Part shown: one piece after another, positions 1-6,378 of the stretch
Position numbering within the stretch: position 1 is the stretch's first letter
Layout: each line of letters starts with the position of its first letter
Source of the DNA: Alkalinema sp. CAN_BIN05
GTDB taxonomy: Bacteria; Cyanobacteriota; Cyanobacteriia; Leptolyngbyales; Leptolyngbyaceae
Length of the DNA: 7,788 bases
Direction: 5' to 3'
NCBI GenBank assembly: GCA_026786325.1
Contig: JAJAYH010000112.1
Location: forward strand, 1 to 7,788
Made by a program: the position numbers and the translations under genes
Notes under the pieces: generated by a model
Database searches by the model: none
The model's input: the letters and a program-made list of their open reading frames with translations, nothing else
What the model was told of the DNA's origin: nothing

Positions 1-2
1 CC

Positions 3-941
3 CTTCAGCCGTTATTAAATGCGTCGAGTTTTGACGTAATTCATGCCCACGATTGGCTGGTGGGAGACGCAGCGATCGCCCTTAAAAATCGGTTTAAAGT
101 GCCCCTAATTGCCACCATCCATGCCACTGAATATGGCCGAAACAATGGCATCCACAACGATCTCCAGCGCTATGTTAATCACAAAGAAACCACACTAATC
201 TACGAATCGTGGCGCGTTATTGTCTGTACAAATTACATGAAGCGGGAACTCCAGCACGCTTTCCAGACTCCCCCAGATAAGCTAGATGTGATTTTTAACG
301 GCATCTCCCCCGAGAAAAAACGGATTGATCCTACGATCGATCGCATCGCATTTCGTCGTCGTTTTGCCCAAGACCACGAAAAAATTGTTTACTACGTTGG
401 ACGAATTACCTACGAAAAAGGCATTCGCCAACTCCTCGATGCTGCGCCACAAGTTATTCAAGGCTTACAGGGCAACGTGAAATTTGTCGTGATTGGCGGC
501 GGCAACACAGATTCCCTACGGCACCGATCGGCAGAACTCGGAATCCAGGCCCAATGTCTATTTACCGGATTTATGCCCGACATCGAACTCGATCAATTCC
601 AAACCATTGCCAACTGTGCCGTATTCCCCAGCCTATACGAACCTTTTGGCATTGTGGCCCTCGAAAGCTTTGCGGCCAAAGTCCCTGTCGTCGTCTCAGA
701 TACGGGCGGAATGCCGGAAGTGGTGCAGCATGGTAAGACGGGCATTGTCACAAAAGTAAATAATCCCGATTCGATCGCTTGGGGGATTTTAGAAATTCTC
801 AGAAATCCCGACTATGCTCAAATGCTGGTGAAAAATGCGTACGAAGATCTTGATCTTCGGTTTCGCTGGTCTCAACTCGCCCGTCAAACCGAACAAGTCT
901 ACGCCCGTGCCATTCACGAACGATCGCAAGTTGACTGGTAG
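3..941 (+). CDS. GT4-family glycosyltransferase, 3' part (N-terminus outside window)
   Basis: This is the C-terminal 312 residues of a GT-B fold glycosyltransferase, family 4. The reading frame is open to the left edge, so the gene starts upstream. A GTG at 60 is not a credible start because the codons before it already encode conserved sequence (DVIHAHDWLVGD at 33-65), typical of the end of the N-terminal Rossmann domain. Then come the IATIHATEYGR segment, an FNGI stretch near the domain boundary, YYVGRITYEKGI at the start of the donor-binding domain, and the retaining GT4 E-x7-E motif EPFGIVALE (Glu codons at 639 and 663), followed by SDTGGMPEVV. Family members transfer a sugar from a nucleotide-sugar to a glycan or other acceptor. 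The donor and acceptor here cannot be read; the close relatives I recall are simply called family 4, and some resemble glycogen synthases. It is probably cytoplasmic or peripheral to the membrane. The rnc start lies 43 nt downstream. Confidence 0.9.
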   Translation, partial: LQPLLNASSFDVIHAHDWLVGDAAIALKNRFKVPLIATIHATEYGRNNGIHNDLQRYVNHKETTLIYESWRVIVCTNYMKRELQHAFQTPPDKLDVIFNGISPEKKRIDPTIDRIAFRRRFAQDHEKIVYYVGRITYEKGIRQLLDAAPQVIQGLQGNVKFVVIGGGNTDSLRHRSAELGIQAQCLFTGFMPDIELDQFQTIANCAVFPSLYEPFGIVALESFAAKVPVVVSDTGGMPEVVQHGKTGIVTKVNNPDSIAWGILEILRNPDYAQMLVKNAYEDLDLRFRWSQLARQTEQVYARAIHERSQVDW

Positions 942-984
942 CTTCAGTCTAGTCCTCGCTTCAGAACGTCCCTTAGTATTCTCC

Positions 985-1689
985 ATGTCAAACCCAACAC
1001 CCCGATCGTCCACCTTCAAGATTCCGAGCTTTAAAAATTCGGCACTCTTTGAGCAAGCTATGACCCATCGCTCCTATGCCCACGAAAAAACAAAATCAGG
1101 CACTCAACCGGGCAGCGATAATGAACGTCTAGAATTTTTGGGCGATTGCGTGCTGAATTTTGTCACGGGCGATTTTTTATATGAACATTTCCCAGACAAA
1201 GCCGAGGGCGAACTCACCACATTACGAGCGGCCTTGGTCAATGAAGCTCAGGTGGCGGCCTTTGCCAATGCGATCGGACTGGGGGAATATTTGAAACTAG
1301 GCGTTGGGGCCGAACGCGAGCGATCGCGCGATCGGGCCAGCGTTTTGAGCAGTACGTTTGAAGCCTTAATTGGTGCCTACTATTTGGACTGCGACGGCGA
1401 TATTGAATCCATTCGTATTTATCTTGAACCCGTCTTCGAGTCTGTCGTTCCGGCTTTAGAACATACTGCCGCCCAGATCAACTACAAAAGCCAACTCCAA
1501 AACTGGGCACAGGTCCATCACCAGAAAACTCCTGACTACAAAATAGTCACCAGCAGCGGACCCGACCACTCCAAAACATTCACCGTGGACGTTTTGGTCG
1601 CTGGACAAGTTCTGGGCAGAGGCATGGGCCAAAGTAAACAAATTGCAGAAAAACTCGCCGCTCAGCAAGCACTGAAGAAAATCTCATGA
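985..1689 (+). CDS. rnc: Ribonuclease III (double-strand-specific endoribonuclease)
   Basis: This 234-residue protein has the usual RNase III length and layout: a catalytic RIIID domain (about residues 10-155) and a C-terminal double-stranded RNA-binding domain (about 166-232, NYKSQLQNW to AEKLAAQQALKK). The enzyme cleaves double-stranded RNA during rRNA and mRNA processing. The signature is NERLEFLGD at 46-54, giving metal or catalytic residues Glu47, Glu50 and Asp54, with Glu74 in the EGELT segment. The second acidic cluster reads VLSSTFEALIG at 120-130: Glu126 is present, but the aspartate of the usual LAD-x-x-E pattern (Asp114 in E. coli) is Ser123. The start at 985 is chosen because the frame could open at 835, but those 50 extra codons lie inside the glycosyltransferase gene and look unlike RNase III. 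No clear Shine-Dalgarno is visible. The stop overlaps the cbiA start (ATGA, 1686-1689), suggesting coupled translation. Cyanobacteria often carry more than one full-length RNase III plus a mini-III; this looks like one of the full-length paralogues. Confidence 0.93.
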   Translation: MSNPTPRSSTFKIPSFKNSALFEQAMTHRSYAHEKTKSGTQPGSDNERLEFLGDCVLNFVTGDFLYEHFPDKAEGELTTLRAALVNEAQVAAFANAIGLGEYLKLGVGAERERSRDRASVLSSTFEALIGAYYLDCDGDIESIRIYLEPVFESVVPALEHTAAQINYKSQLQNWAQVHHQKTPDYKIVTSSGPDHSKTFTVDVLVAGQVLGRGMGQSKQIAEKLAAQQALKKIS

Positions 1690-3062
1690 CGCTGATTATT
1701 GCAGGCGATCGCTCTGGCAGCGGCAAAACCACCATCACCCTCGCTATCTTGGCGGCTCTTCGTCAAAAGCAAATTGACGTGCAATCGTTTAAGGTCGGAC
1801 CGGATTACATCGATCCCATGTTCCACGCCCGTATCACCGGACGGCCTTGCTACAATTTGGACCCCGTTCTCACGTCTGAAGATTACGTTCATCACACCTT
1901 TCACGCCCACACCCAAGGTCAGAGTCATGCACTAATTGAAGGCGTGATGGGGTTGTTTGATGGAGCCGCGATGCCCATGGGATTTGGCAGTACGGCCTTT
2001 ATTGCGAAATCATTGAAGATTCCGGTGCTGTTGGTGGTCAATTGCCAAAGTACGTTCCAATCGATCGCCGCTCTGATCCATGGCTACCGAAGCTTTGACC
2101 CAGCGGTAAATGTCATGGGCGTGGTGTTGAACAAGGTCGCCAGCGATCGGCACCTCACCTTACTCAAAGCTGCGATCGAACCGCTGAATATTCCGATATT
2201 TGGTGTGTTGTATCGGAAAGATGAAATTAAATTGCCCGATCGTCACCTGGGCTTAATTCCCGCCGACGAATTGCCGCAACTTAATCAGGTCTTCGATCAA
2301 TTGGCTGAATTGGGACTGCGATGCTTTGATTGGGATCAGTTGCTGCCGATGTTGACAACGACCCCTACATCTGTCGTTAAGCTGAATCAAGATGTCACTC
2401 CACTGGCCACGCCCGTTCGGATTGCAGTTGCTCGGGATGCGGCCTTTAATTTTTACTACGCTGATAATTTAGAACTGTTACAAACCCTCGGAGCCGAACT
2501 CGTCGAGTGGAGTCCGCTGCGGGATACTCAGTTGCCAGACGGAGTGCAAGGACTTTACTTAGGGGGCGGATTTCCTGAAATGTTTGCCGAGCAACTTGCC
2601 GAAAATGTACAAGCTGCCCGATCGGTGCGCCATGCGATCGCCTCTAAACTGCCAACCTACGCGGAATGTGGGGGACTGATGTATCTCTGCAACAGCATCC
2701 GAGATTTTCAGGGCCAAGACTATCCCATGGTGGGCGCGTTACCAACCCAAGCCATCATGGGCAAATCCTTAACCCTCGGCTACCGCAATGCTGTCGCCAA
2801 TATTAATACTCCGATGCTGCGAATTGGCGATCGGCTCACGGGCCACGAGTTTCACCGATCGGAAATCACCACCTCCCCCATCATGCCGATCTACCAGCTC
2901 AAACGTTTAGAGCAATCAAAGAGCGAGGCTCCTATTTCAGAAGGTTGGGGGCGAGACAGTTTTCAAGCATCTTACTTACATCTTCATTGGGGAGCTACGC
3001 CAGAATTTCCCAAGCGTTGGTTATCCGCATGTCAGGGATGGCGCAAGAACGGGATATTCTAA
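1686..3062 (+). CDS. cbiA: Cobyrinic acid a,c-diamide synthase (CbiA/CobB)
   Basis: This 458-residue, full-length enzyme of corrinoid (pseudocobalamin in most cyanobacteria) synthesis amidates the a and c carboxylates of cobyrinic acid, using glutamine and ATP, in the cytoplasm. The N-terminal half is a P-loop synthetase domain: GDRSGSGKTT at 7-16 binds ATP, followed by FKVGPDYIDP (35-44) and EGVMGLFDG (85-93). The C-terminal half, from about residue 245, is a class I glutamine amidotransferase domain: LYLGGGFPE at 290-298, the nucleophile Cys328 in YAECGGLMYL, GHEFHRSE at 387-394, and the SYLHLHW segment at 429-435 holding the triad histidine. All key residues are present. The name CobB applies if the substrate is the cobalt-free hydrogenobyrinic acid; cyanobacteria generally use the early cobalt-insertion route, so CbiA is preferred. 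The start overlaps the rnc stop by 4 nt. No cobalamin riboswitch-like leader is visible upstream, and no other cob/cbi gene is nearby. Confidence 0.95.
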   Translation: MTLIIAGDRSGSGKTTITLAILAALRQKQIDVQSFKVGPDYIDPMFHARITGRPCYNLDPVLTSEDYVHHTFHAHTQGQSHALIEGVMGLFDGAAMPMGFGSTAFIAKSLKIPVLLVVNCQSTFQSIAALIHGYRSFDPAVNVMGVVLNKVASDRHLTLLKAAIEPLNIPIFGVLYRKDEIKLPDRHLGLIPADELPQLNQVFDQLAELGLRCFDWDQLLPMLTTTPTSVVKLNQDVTPLATPVRIAVARDAAFNFYYADNLELLQTLGAELVEWSPLRDTQLPDGVQGLYLGGGFPEMFAEQLAENVQAARSVRHAIASKLPTYAECGGLMYLCNSIRDFQGQDYPMVGALPTQAIMGKSLTLGYRNAVANINTPMLRIGDRLTGHEFHRSEITTSPIMPIYQLKRLEQSKSEAPISEGWGRDSFQASYLHLHWGATPEFPKRWLSACQGWRKNGIF

Positions 3063-3096
3063 TAGAGATGAATTAGACAGTTTTCTGGACGTTCCC

Positions 3097-4335
3097 ATGA
3101 CCGGATTGGTTGAGCAACTGACTCAAAAACTCGCCTCCCTCGATCGTCAAACTGACGAACTGAAGGCGAAGCTCGACCTAACTTACGATAGTTACCTTAA
3201 CGTCTTACAGCGGGTTCTACGTCAACAGGTGTTGCTGGCCTGCTACCACATTTGCACCGAAGGCTACCCCGAAGAATTCGTCAAACTTTCCATGACTCAG
3301 CGTCATGGCCTACAAACTCGTCTCAAAACTATTGCCAAGGATACTGGGTCTGCGCTGACAAAAATTTTAACCGATCCCCCGCCCCCGCCCGTTCAAGCCC
3401 CTAGCTTTTTTTCCATGCCCCCCGATCGTTTTATGGCGGATGACGACTTGGCGGACGAGGAGACGTTCACCATGGGCTTAGAACCGAGTTCATTGTCAGA
3501 ATTTTCCGCAGGGTTTTCTATTTCGCGGGTAGAGTCGATCGGCGAAATGTTTGAAGATGACGATGATGAACTTGATGATGATCCTGACGACGAGGATTCT
3601 GACGAGGTGGACGAGTCGGATGATGATGAATCCGATCAGGAACCGATCGGTCGGCGACCGATGACCGAAGCCGATGCCCGTGAACTCCAATCCATTTTGG
3701 CCCAAGTTGCGGCAGCTATTACAGCCAAAGAACCCAAGACCCCGGTCGATCGTGTTTTGTCTTGGCAAGATGGAATCGAACGCACCATTCAAGACAAACT
3801 TTGCCAAGCGGCCTATCAAATCAACCAAGCCTTAAAAAACGCCGAACTGATTCCAAAGCAAGTTCCCGATCGTGCCCTAGAAGCAGCATCCCGAGCTGAC
3901 GGGGATGGCGCAACCAAAATCCCTCATGTGATTCAGATGTTGGTAGAATTGGGCCGGGTTGAGTCAAAGTCAGACAATTCTGATAATCCCTCTGACAAAA
4001 TCCCTCACAATGACGACGATTCTCGGGATGAATCCAAAGAACGATCGTCAACGGATTCATCCGGCAATGCCAATTCATCAAGAAATACCGCTGCCGATCG
4101 AAAACAACGATCATCAATGCAGCGAATTCCGACCTTAACCCATGTGACGGCGTTACAAATTCGTCTAGCTGAGGTTGAATTTCATGATCCACTGCTGATG
4201 CGTTGGCGGCGAGGTCTACGGGAACACAATCTAGAACTGCAATCCCTCACCCGCGAGTATCGAAAATATCAACGGAAACGATCGGTTGCTGAAGCCCAAG
4301 TCGCATGGCGCTCGACCTGGCTGAATGATGTTTGA
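3097..4335 (+). CDS. Highly acidic hypothetical protein, 412 aa, unknown function
   Basis: I do not recognise a characterised family. Residues 1-92 form a probably helical, heptad-like N-terminal domain (LVEQLTQKLASLDRQTDELKAK onward) with a YHICTEGYPEEF segment. A PPPPP linker follows at 94-98. Residues 152-182 are an extreme acidic tract, almost only Asp, Glu and Ser. Residues 188-260 look helical again (EADARELQSILAQVAAAI). Residues 288-340 are low-complexity, rich in Ser, Asp and Asn, and the last 70 residues are basic and helical (REHNLELQSLTREYRKYQRKR). There is no signal peptide or membrane segment, so it is probably cytoplasmic. The opposite charges of the middle and C-terminus suggest intramolecular or partner contacts; that is inference. 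The ATG at 3097 lies 34 nt after cbiA with no strong Shine-Dalgarno. The stop abuts the downstream metallophosphatase, so a functional link is possible. The length and continuity of the frame, and structured ends flanking a disordered centre, support a real gene. Confidence 0.8.
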   Translation: MTGLVEQLTQKLASLDRQTDELKAKLDLTYDSYLNVLQRVLRQQVLLACYHICTEGYPEEFVKLSMTQRHGLQTRLKTIAKDTGSALTKILTDPPPPPVQAPSFFSMPPDRFMADDDLADEETFTMGLEPSSLSEFSAGFSISRVESIGEMFEDDDDELDDDPDDEDSDEVDESDDDESDQEPIGRRPMTEADARELQSILAQVAAAITAKEPKTPVDRVLSWQDGIERTIQDKLCQAAYQINQALKNAELIPKQVPDRALEAASRADGDGATKIPHVIQMLVELGRVESKSDNSDNPSDKIPHNDDDSRDESKERSSTDSSGNANSSRNTAADRKQRSSMQRIPTLTHVTALQIRLAEVEFHDPLLMRWRRGLREHNLELQSLTREYRKYQRKRSVAEAQVAWRSTWLNDV

Positions 4336-4352
4336 CGGAGAAAAAAAAACTG

Positions 4353-5264
4353 GTGAAATTTGAGCTTAATCAACCGGATCTAAAGATTGCGATCGTTGGC
4401 GATGTTCATGACCAATGGGACGAGAACGATCGGGATGCTCTTCATGAGCTGAATGTGGATCTCGTTTTATTTGTCGGGGACTTCGGCAATGAATCAGTAA
4501 ATATCGTGCGTCAAGTTGCGGCTATTGATATTCCCAAAGCCATAATTCTAGGCAATCACGATGCTTGGTACAGTTCTACCCGCAAAGGTCAAGAAAACTG
4601 TCCCTACGATCGAAAGCTAGAAGATCGCCTTCAACAGCAGCTCGATCTTCTAGGCGAGACCCATGTGGGCTACGGCAAACTAGATTTCCCCGCATTCAAT
4701 CTTTCGATTGTGGGCGGACGACCGTTTAGCTCTGGTGGATCCGAATGGAATAATAGACGGTTCTATCGAGATCGTTACGGCATTCATAACATGACCGAAT
4801 CTATTGCAAAAATTGTCGAATCGATCGACAGTGCCGCCTGTACTCGACGAATTCTAATTTCCCATAATGGACCCGCCGGATTAGGAGCAAACCCTCACGA
4901 TCCCTGTGGCAAAGACTGGGAACCGATTGGCGGCGATCATGGAGATCCAGACTTGCAGGCCGCGATCGCGCAAACTTTTCCCATCGGCAAACCCCTTTCC
5001 CTCGTCACCTTCGGCCACATGCACCATCGCCTGCGGAACCGTCTCGGCGATCGTAAGCGGTGGTGTGTCACTCCAGAAACGGCCTACTTGAATGCAGCCT
5101 GCGTTCCCCGCATTATAAAGACTGATACTGGGGTTCAGCGATTATTTTCCGTGGTGACGTTGCAAGGTCAGGCGATTACGAGTGCGGCCATTGTCCGGCT
5201 AGATGCCAGACATCAGGTCTGCGATCGGGATGACTTAATGGGGTCTAAGATCTCTGGTGTCTGA
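4353..5264 (+). CDS. TIGR04168-family metallophosphatase (calcineurin-like phosphoesterase)
   Basis: This is a predicted two-metal phosphoesterase of about 303 residues. Numbered from the GTG at 4353, the motifs appear in order: GDVHD (Asp17, His19), VGDFG (Asp43), GNHDAWY (Asn68, His69), ISHNGP (His171) and GHMHH (His222, His224). All metal-ligand positions of the calcineurin-like fold are present. The conserved wording, including KIAIVGDVHDQW and the long insert after GNHD, matches the TIGR04168 family known from cyanobacteria and plants. Its substrate is not established, so I give no symbol. Start choice: an in-frame stop at 4326 leaves TTG at 4332 or GTG at 4353. I prefer the GTG because GGAG lies at 4337-4340, although its 12-nt spacing is long; the TTG would overlap the upstream stop (TTGA, 4332-4335) and add seven residues. 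Either way the gene is tightly linked to the acidic protein gene. No convincing terminator follows. Confidence 0.9.
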   Translation: MKFELNQPDLKIAIVGDVHDQWDENDRDALHELNVDLVLFVGDFGNESVNIVRQVAAIDIPKAIILGNHDAWYSSTRKGQENCPYDRKLEDRLQQQLDLLGETHVGYGKLDFPAFNLSIVGGRPFSSGGSEWNNRRFYRDRYGIHNMTESIAKIVESIDSAACTRRILISHNGPAGLGANPHDPCGKDWEPIGGDHGDPDLQAAIAQTFPIGKPLSLVTFGHMHHRLRNRLGDRKRWCVTPETAYLNAACVPRIIKTDTGVQRLFSVVTLQGQAITSAAIVRLDARHQVCDRDDLMGSKISGV

Positions 5265-5337
5265 GATATTTGATTCGATCGAGCCTCTTAAAAGCCAGCC
5301 TTAAAACCATAGAAAACTCCTAAAATCTTCAAATGAT

Positions 5338-5366
5338 TTGAAAAGTGTGAACAATGTCGCTACTAT
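5338..5366 (+). promoter_or_regulatory. Candidate sigma-70-type promoter for tRNA-Ser
   Basis: TTGAAA at 5338-5343 (5 of 6 to the -35 consensus) and TACTAT at 5361-5366 (4 of 6 to the -10) are separated by exactly 17 nt. An overlapping TATAAA at 5364-5369 is a second -10 option with a poorer 20-nt spacing. Initiation would fall about 30 nt before the tRNA 5' end, leaving a short leader for RNase P removal. The call rests on sequence match only. Confidence 0.5.
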
Positions 5367-5403
5367 AAATAAGGCGATCTGGATAATTCAGATTTTCGTG
5401 CCT

Positions 5404-5488
5404 GGAGAGGTGGCAGAGTGGTCGAATGCGTCCGACTTGAAATCGGATGTACGGAAACGTACCGTGGGTTCGAATCCCACCCTCTCCG
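5404..5488 (+). tRNA. tRNA-Ser (anticodon UGA)
   Basis: A complete class II cloverleaf can be folded by hand. The acceptor stem is GGAGAGG 5404-5410 with CCTCTCC 5481-5487, and the discriminator is G5488. The D stem is 5413-5415 with 5427-5429. The anticodon stem is TCCGA 5431-5435 with TCGGA 5443-5447, enclosing the loop CTTGAAA; the anticodon TGA at 5438-5440 decodes serine UCA and probably other UCN codons. The long variable arm typical of tRNA-Ser is a perfect 5-bp stem, GTACG 5449-5453 with CGTAC 5458-5462, closed by a GAAA loop. The T arm is GTGGG TTCGAAT CCCAC, 5464-5480. The 3' CCA is not encoded and must be added after transcription. The gene stands alone between a metallophosphatase and apcD. 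Confidence 0.97.
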
Positions 5489-5501
5489 TTCTGTTCTTAT
5501 C

Positions 5502-5520
5502 TGTATCTGTGTGTATCTGT
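5502..5520 (+). repeat. Short tandem repeat just after the tRNA
   Basis: TGTATCTGT occurs twice at a 10-bp period (5502-5510 and 5512-5520), and another ATCTGT begins at 5499. It starts about a dozen bases past the tRNA 3' end. There is no hairpin, so it does not look like an intrinsic terminator; it may be trivial low-complexity sequence. Confidence 0.5.
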
Positions 5521-5543
5521 CTCGTAATATCGTAGATTTGCAA

Positions 5544-5555
5544 CGTTACGTAACG
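5544..5555. promoter_or_regulatory. Perfect 12-bp palindrome upstream of apcD, possible operator
   Basis: CGTTACGTAACG is its own reverse complement and lies about 90 nt before the apcD ATG. Its size and symmetry suit a dimeric DNA-binding regulator, and it sits upstream of a weak -10-like TAAACT at 5596-5601. It does not match the NtcA pattern GTA-N8-TAC. A regulatory role is inference from position and symmetry. Confidence 0.35.
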
Positions 5556-5646
5556 GATTTCCCATAAATCTCATCTGGAAACGCCCGAAAGTAGATAAAC
5601 TACCAGTACGATCCAGTAAAGACAGCCCTTTAAAAAAACATCTCCT

Positions 5647-6132
5647 ATGAGCGTAGTCAGCCAAGTTATTCTCACAGCCGACGATGAGTTGCGGTATCCC
5701 ACCAGCGGTGAACTCAAGAGCGTGCAAGAGTATTTTCAAACCGGGGCACAGCGAACCCGCATCGTTGCCACACTCTCCGAGAATGAGAAAAAAATCGTTG
5801 CCGAATCGGTTAAAAATCTCTGGAAAGTTCATCCTGAGTATATTTCTCCCGGTGGAAACGCGTTCGGAGGTCGGGAGCGTGCGCTTTGTGTGCGTGACTA
5901 TGGCTGGTACCTTCGCCTTGTCACTTACGGCGTTCTGGCGGGCGACAAAGACCCGATCGAGAGCATCGGTCTAGTAGGAGTACGAGAAATGTATAATTCT
6001 CTCGGCGTTCCCGTTCCCGGTATGGTCGATGCTATCCGATGCCTCAAAGTTGCGTCTTTAGGCTTGCTTAGTGAAGGGGATGCTGAAAAAACAGCGCCTT
6101 ACTTTGACTTTATTATTCAGTCAATGTCTTAA
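5647..6132 (+). CDS. apcD: Allophycocyanin alpha-B chain (phycobilisome core terminal emitter)
   Basis: This complete 161-residue phycobiliprotein has the standard alpha-allophycocyanin length. ApcD replaces an ApcA subunit in a core trimer, binds phycocyanobilin and, as a red-shifted terminal emitter, passes excitation energy on, notably towards photosystem I; it acts on the cytoplasmic face of the thylakoid. The chromophore-binding cysteine is Cys81 in ALCVRDYGWYLRLVTYG, with Arg83 and Asp84 as the usual chromophore contacts. The YGW at 85-87, where ApcA usually has LDY, and the start MSVVSQVIL identify ApcD rather than ApcA or phycocyanin. The C-terminal part (EMYNSLGVPVPGMVDA, then PYFDFIIQSMS) also matches ApcD. 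The ATG at 5647 lacks a clear Shine-Dalgarno; an A-rich run precedes it. As is usual in cyanobacteria, it is separate from any apcABC operon. A strong hairpin follows the stop. Confidence 0.96.
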   Translation: MSVVSQVILTADDELRYPTSGELKSVQEYFQTGAQRTRIVATLSENEKKIVAESVKNLWKVHPEYISPGGNAFGGRERALCVRDYGWYLRLVTYGVLAGDKDPIESIGLVGVREMYNSLGVPVPGMVDAIRCLKVASLGLLSEGDAEKTAPYFDFIIQSMS

Positions 6133-6179
6133 TTGTTGGTGTGATTACAGGTTCTTGTAGCCATCCACCTTGGTTATTC

Positions 6180-6222
6180 TGAAATAAGCTTCAACTGCAT
6201 TTTATGGTTGAAGCTTATTTCA
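6180..6222 (+). terminator. Strong hairpin after apcD, probable transcription terminator
   Basis: A perfect 16-bp inverted repeat: the arm TGAAATAAGCTTCAAC at 6180-6195 pairs with 6207-6222 around an 11-nt loop. It begins 47 nt after the apcD stop. There is no long T-tract after the stem, but the lower part of the 3' arm is itself TTATTTCA, so the structure could still terminate. Being symmetric, it could act in both directions. Confidence 0.7.
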
Positions 6223-6309
6223 TATTGATTCTTAATTAAAAGTCCCTAGTCGATCGGCTTCAAGCAGTCCTACACTAATGAAGATTGTGCGAAGTACGTT
6301 TGAAATATT

Positions 6310-6319
6310 ACAAATTTGT
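6310..6319. repeat. 10-bp palindrome ACAAATTTGT
   Basis: A perfect palindrome between the apcD terminator and the small open frame at 6379. It may be an operator-like site, but an AT-rich 10-mer is weak evidence. The TTG at 6316 inside it is the furthest-upstream start for the small frame and is not preferred. Confidence 0.25.
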
Positions 6320-6378
6320 CCACGCTAAAGACAGTAAAGGCTCCATCGGTTAGTCCCCGTTCTCTTAACCTACCTCTT

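Noticed and set aside
60..62. GTG at 60 as the start of the glycosyltransferase
   Set aside because: The upstream in-frame codons already encode conserved family sequence, so the gene enters from the left edge.
493..759. Overlapping + strand frames inside the glycosyltransferase
   Set aside because: They are in another frame of a well-supported gene, with no start context or family resemblance.
835..984. Fifty-codon N-terminal extension of RNase III from an ATG at 835
   Set aside because: It overlaps the glycosyltransferase gene in another frame, has no RNase III character, and the ATG at 985 gives the normal length.
3496..4192. Minus-strand open frames opposite the acidic protein
   Set aside because: Asp-rich codons on the + strand give few stops on the complement; the Ile-rich translation is an artefact.
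5250..5267. Hairpin ATCTC/GAGAT at the metallophosphatase stop as a terminator
   Set aside because: Only five base pairs overlapping the stop codon, with a large loop and no T-tract.
5338..5535. Open frame of 65 codons covering the tRNA
   Set aside because: It is produced by the tRNA-Ser gene itself; the cloverleaf explains the sequence.
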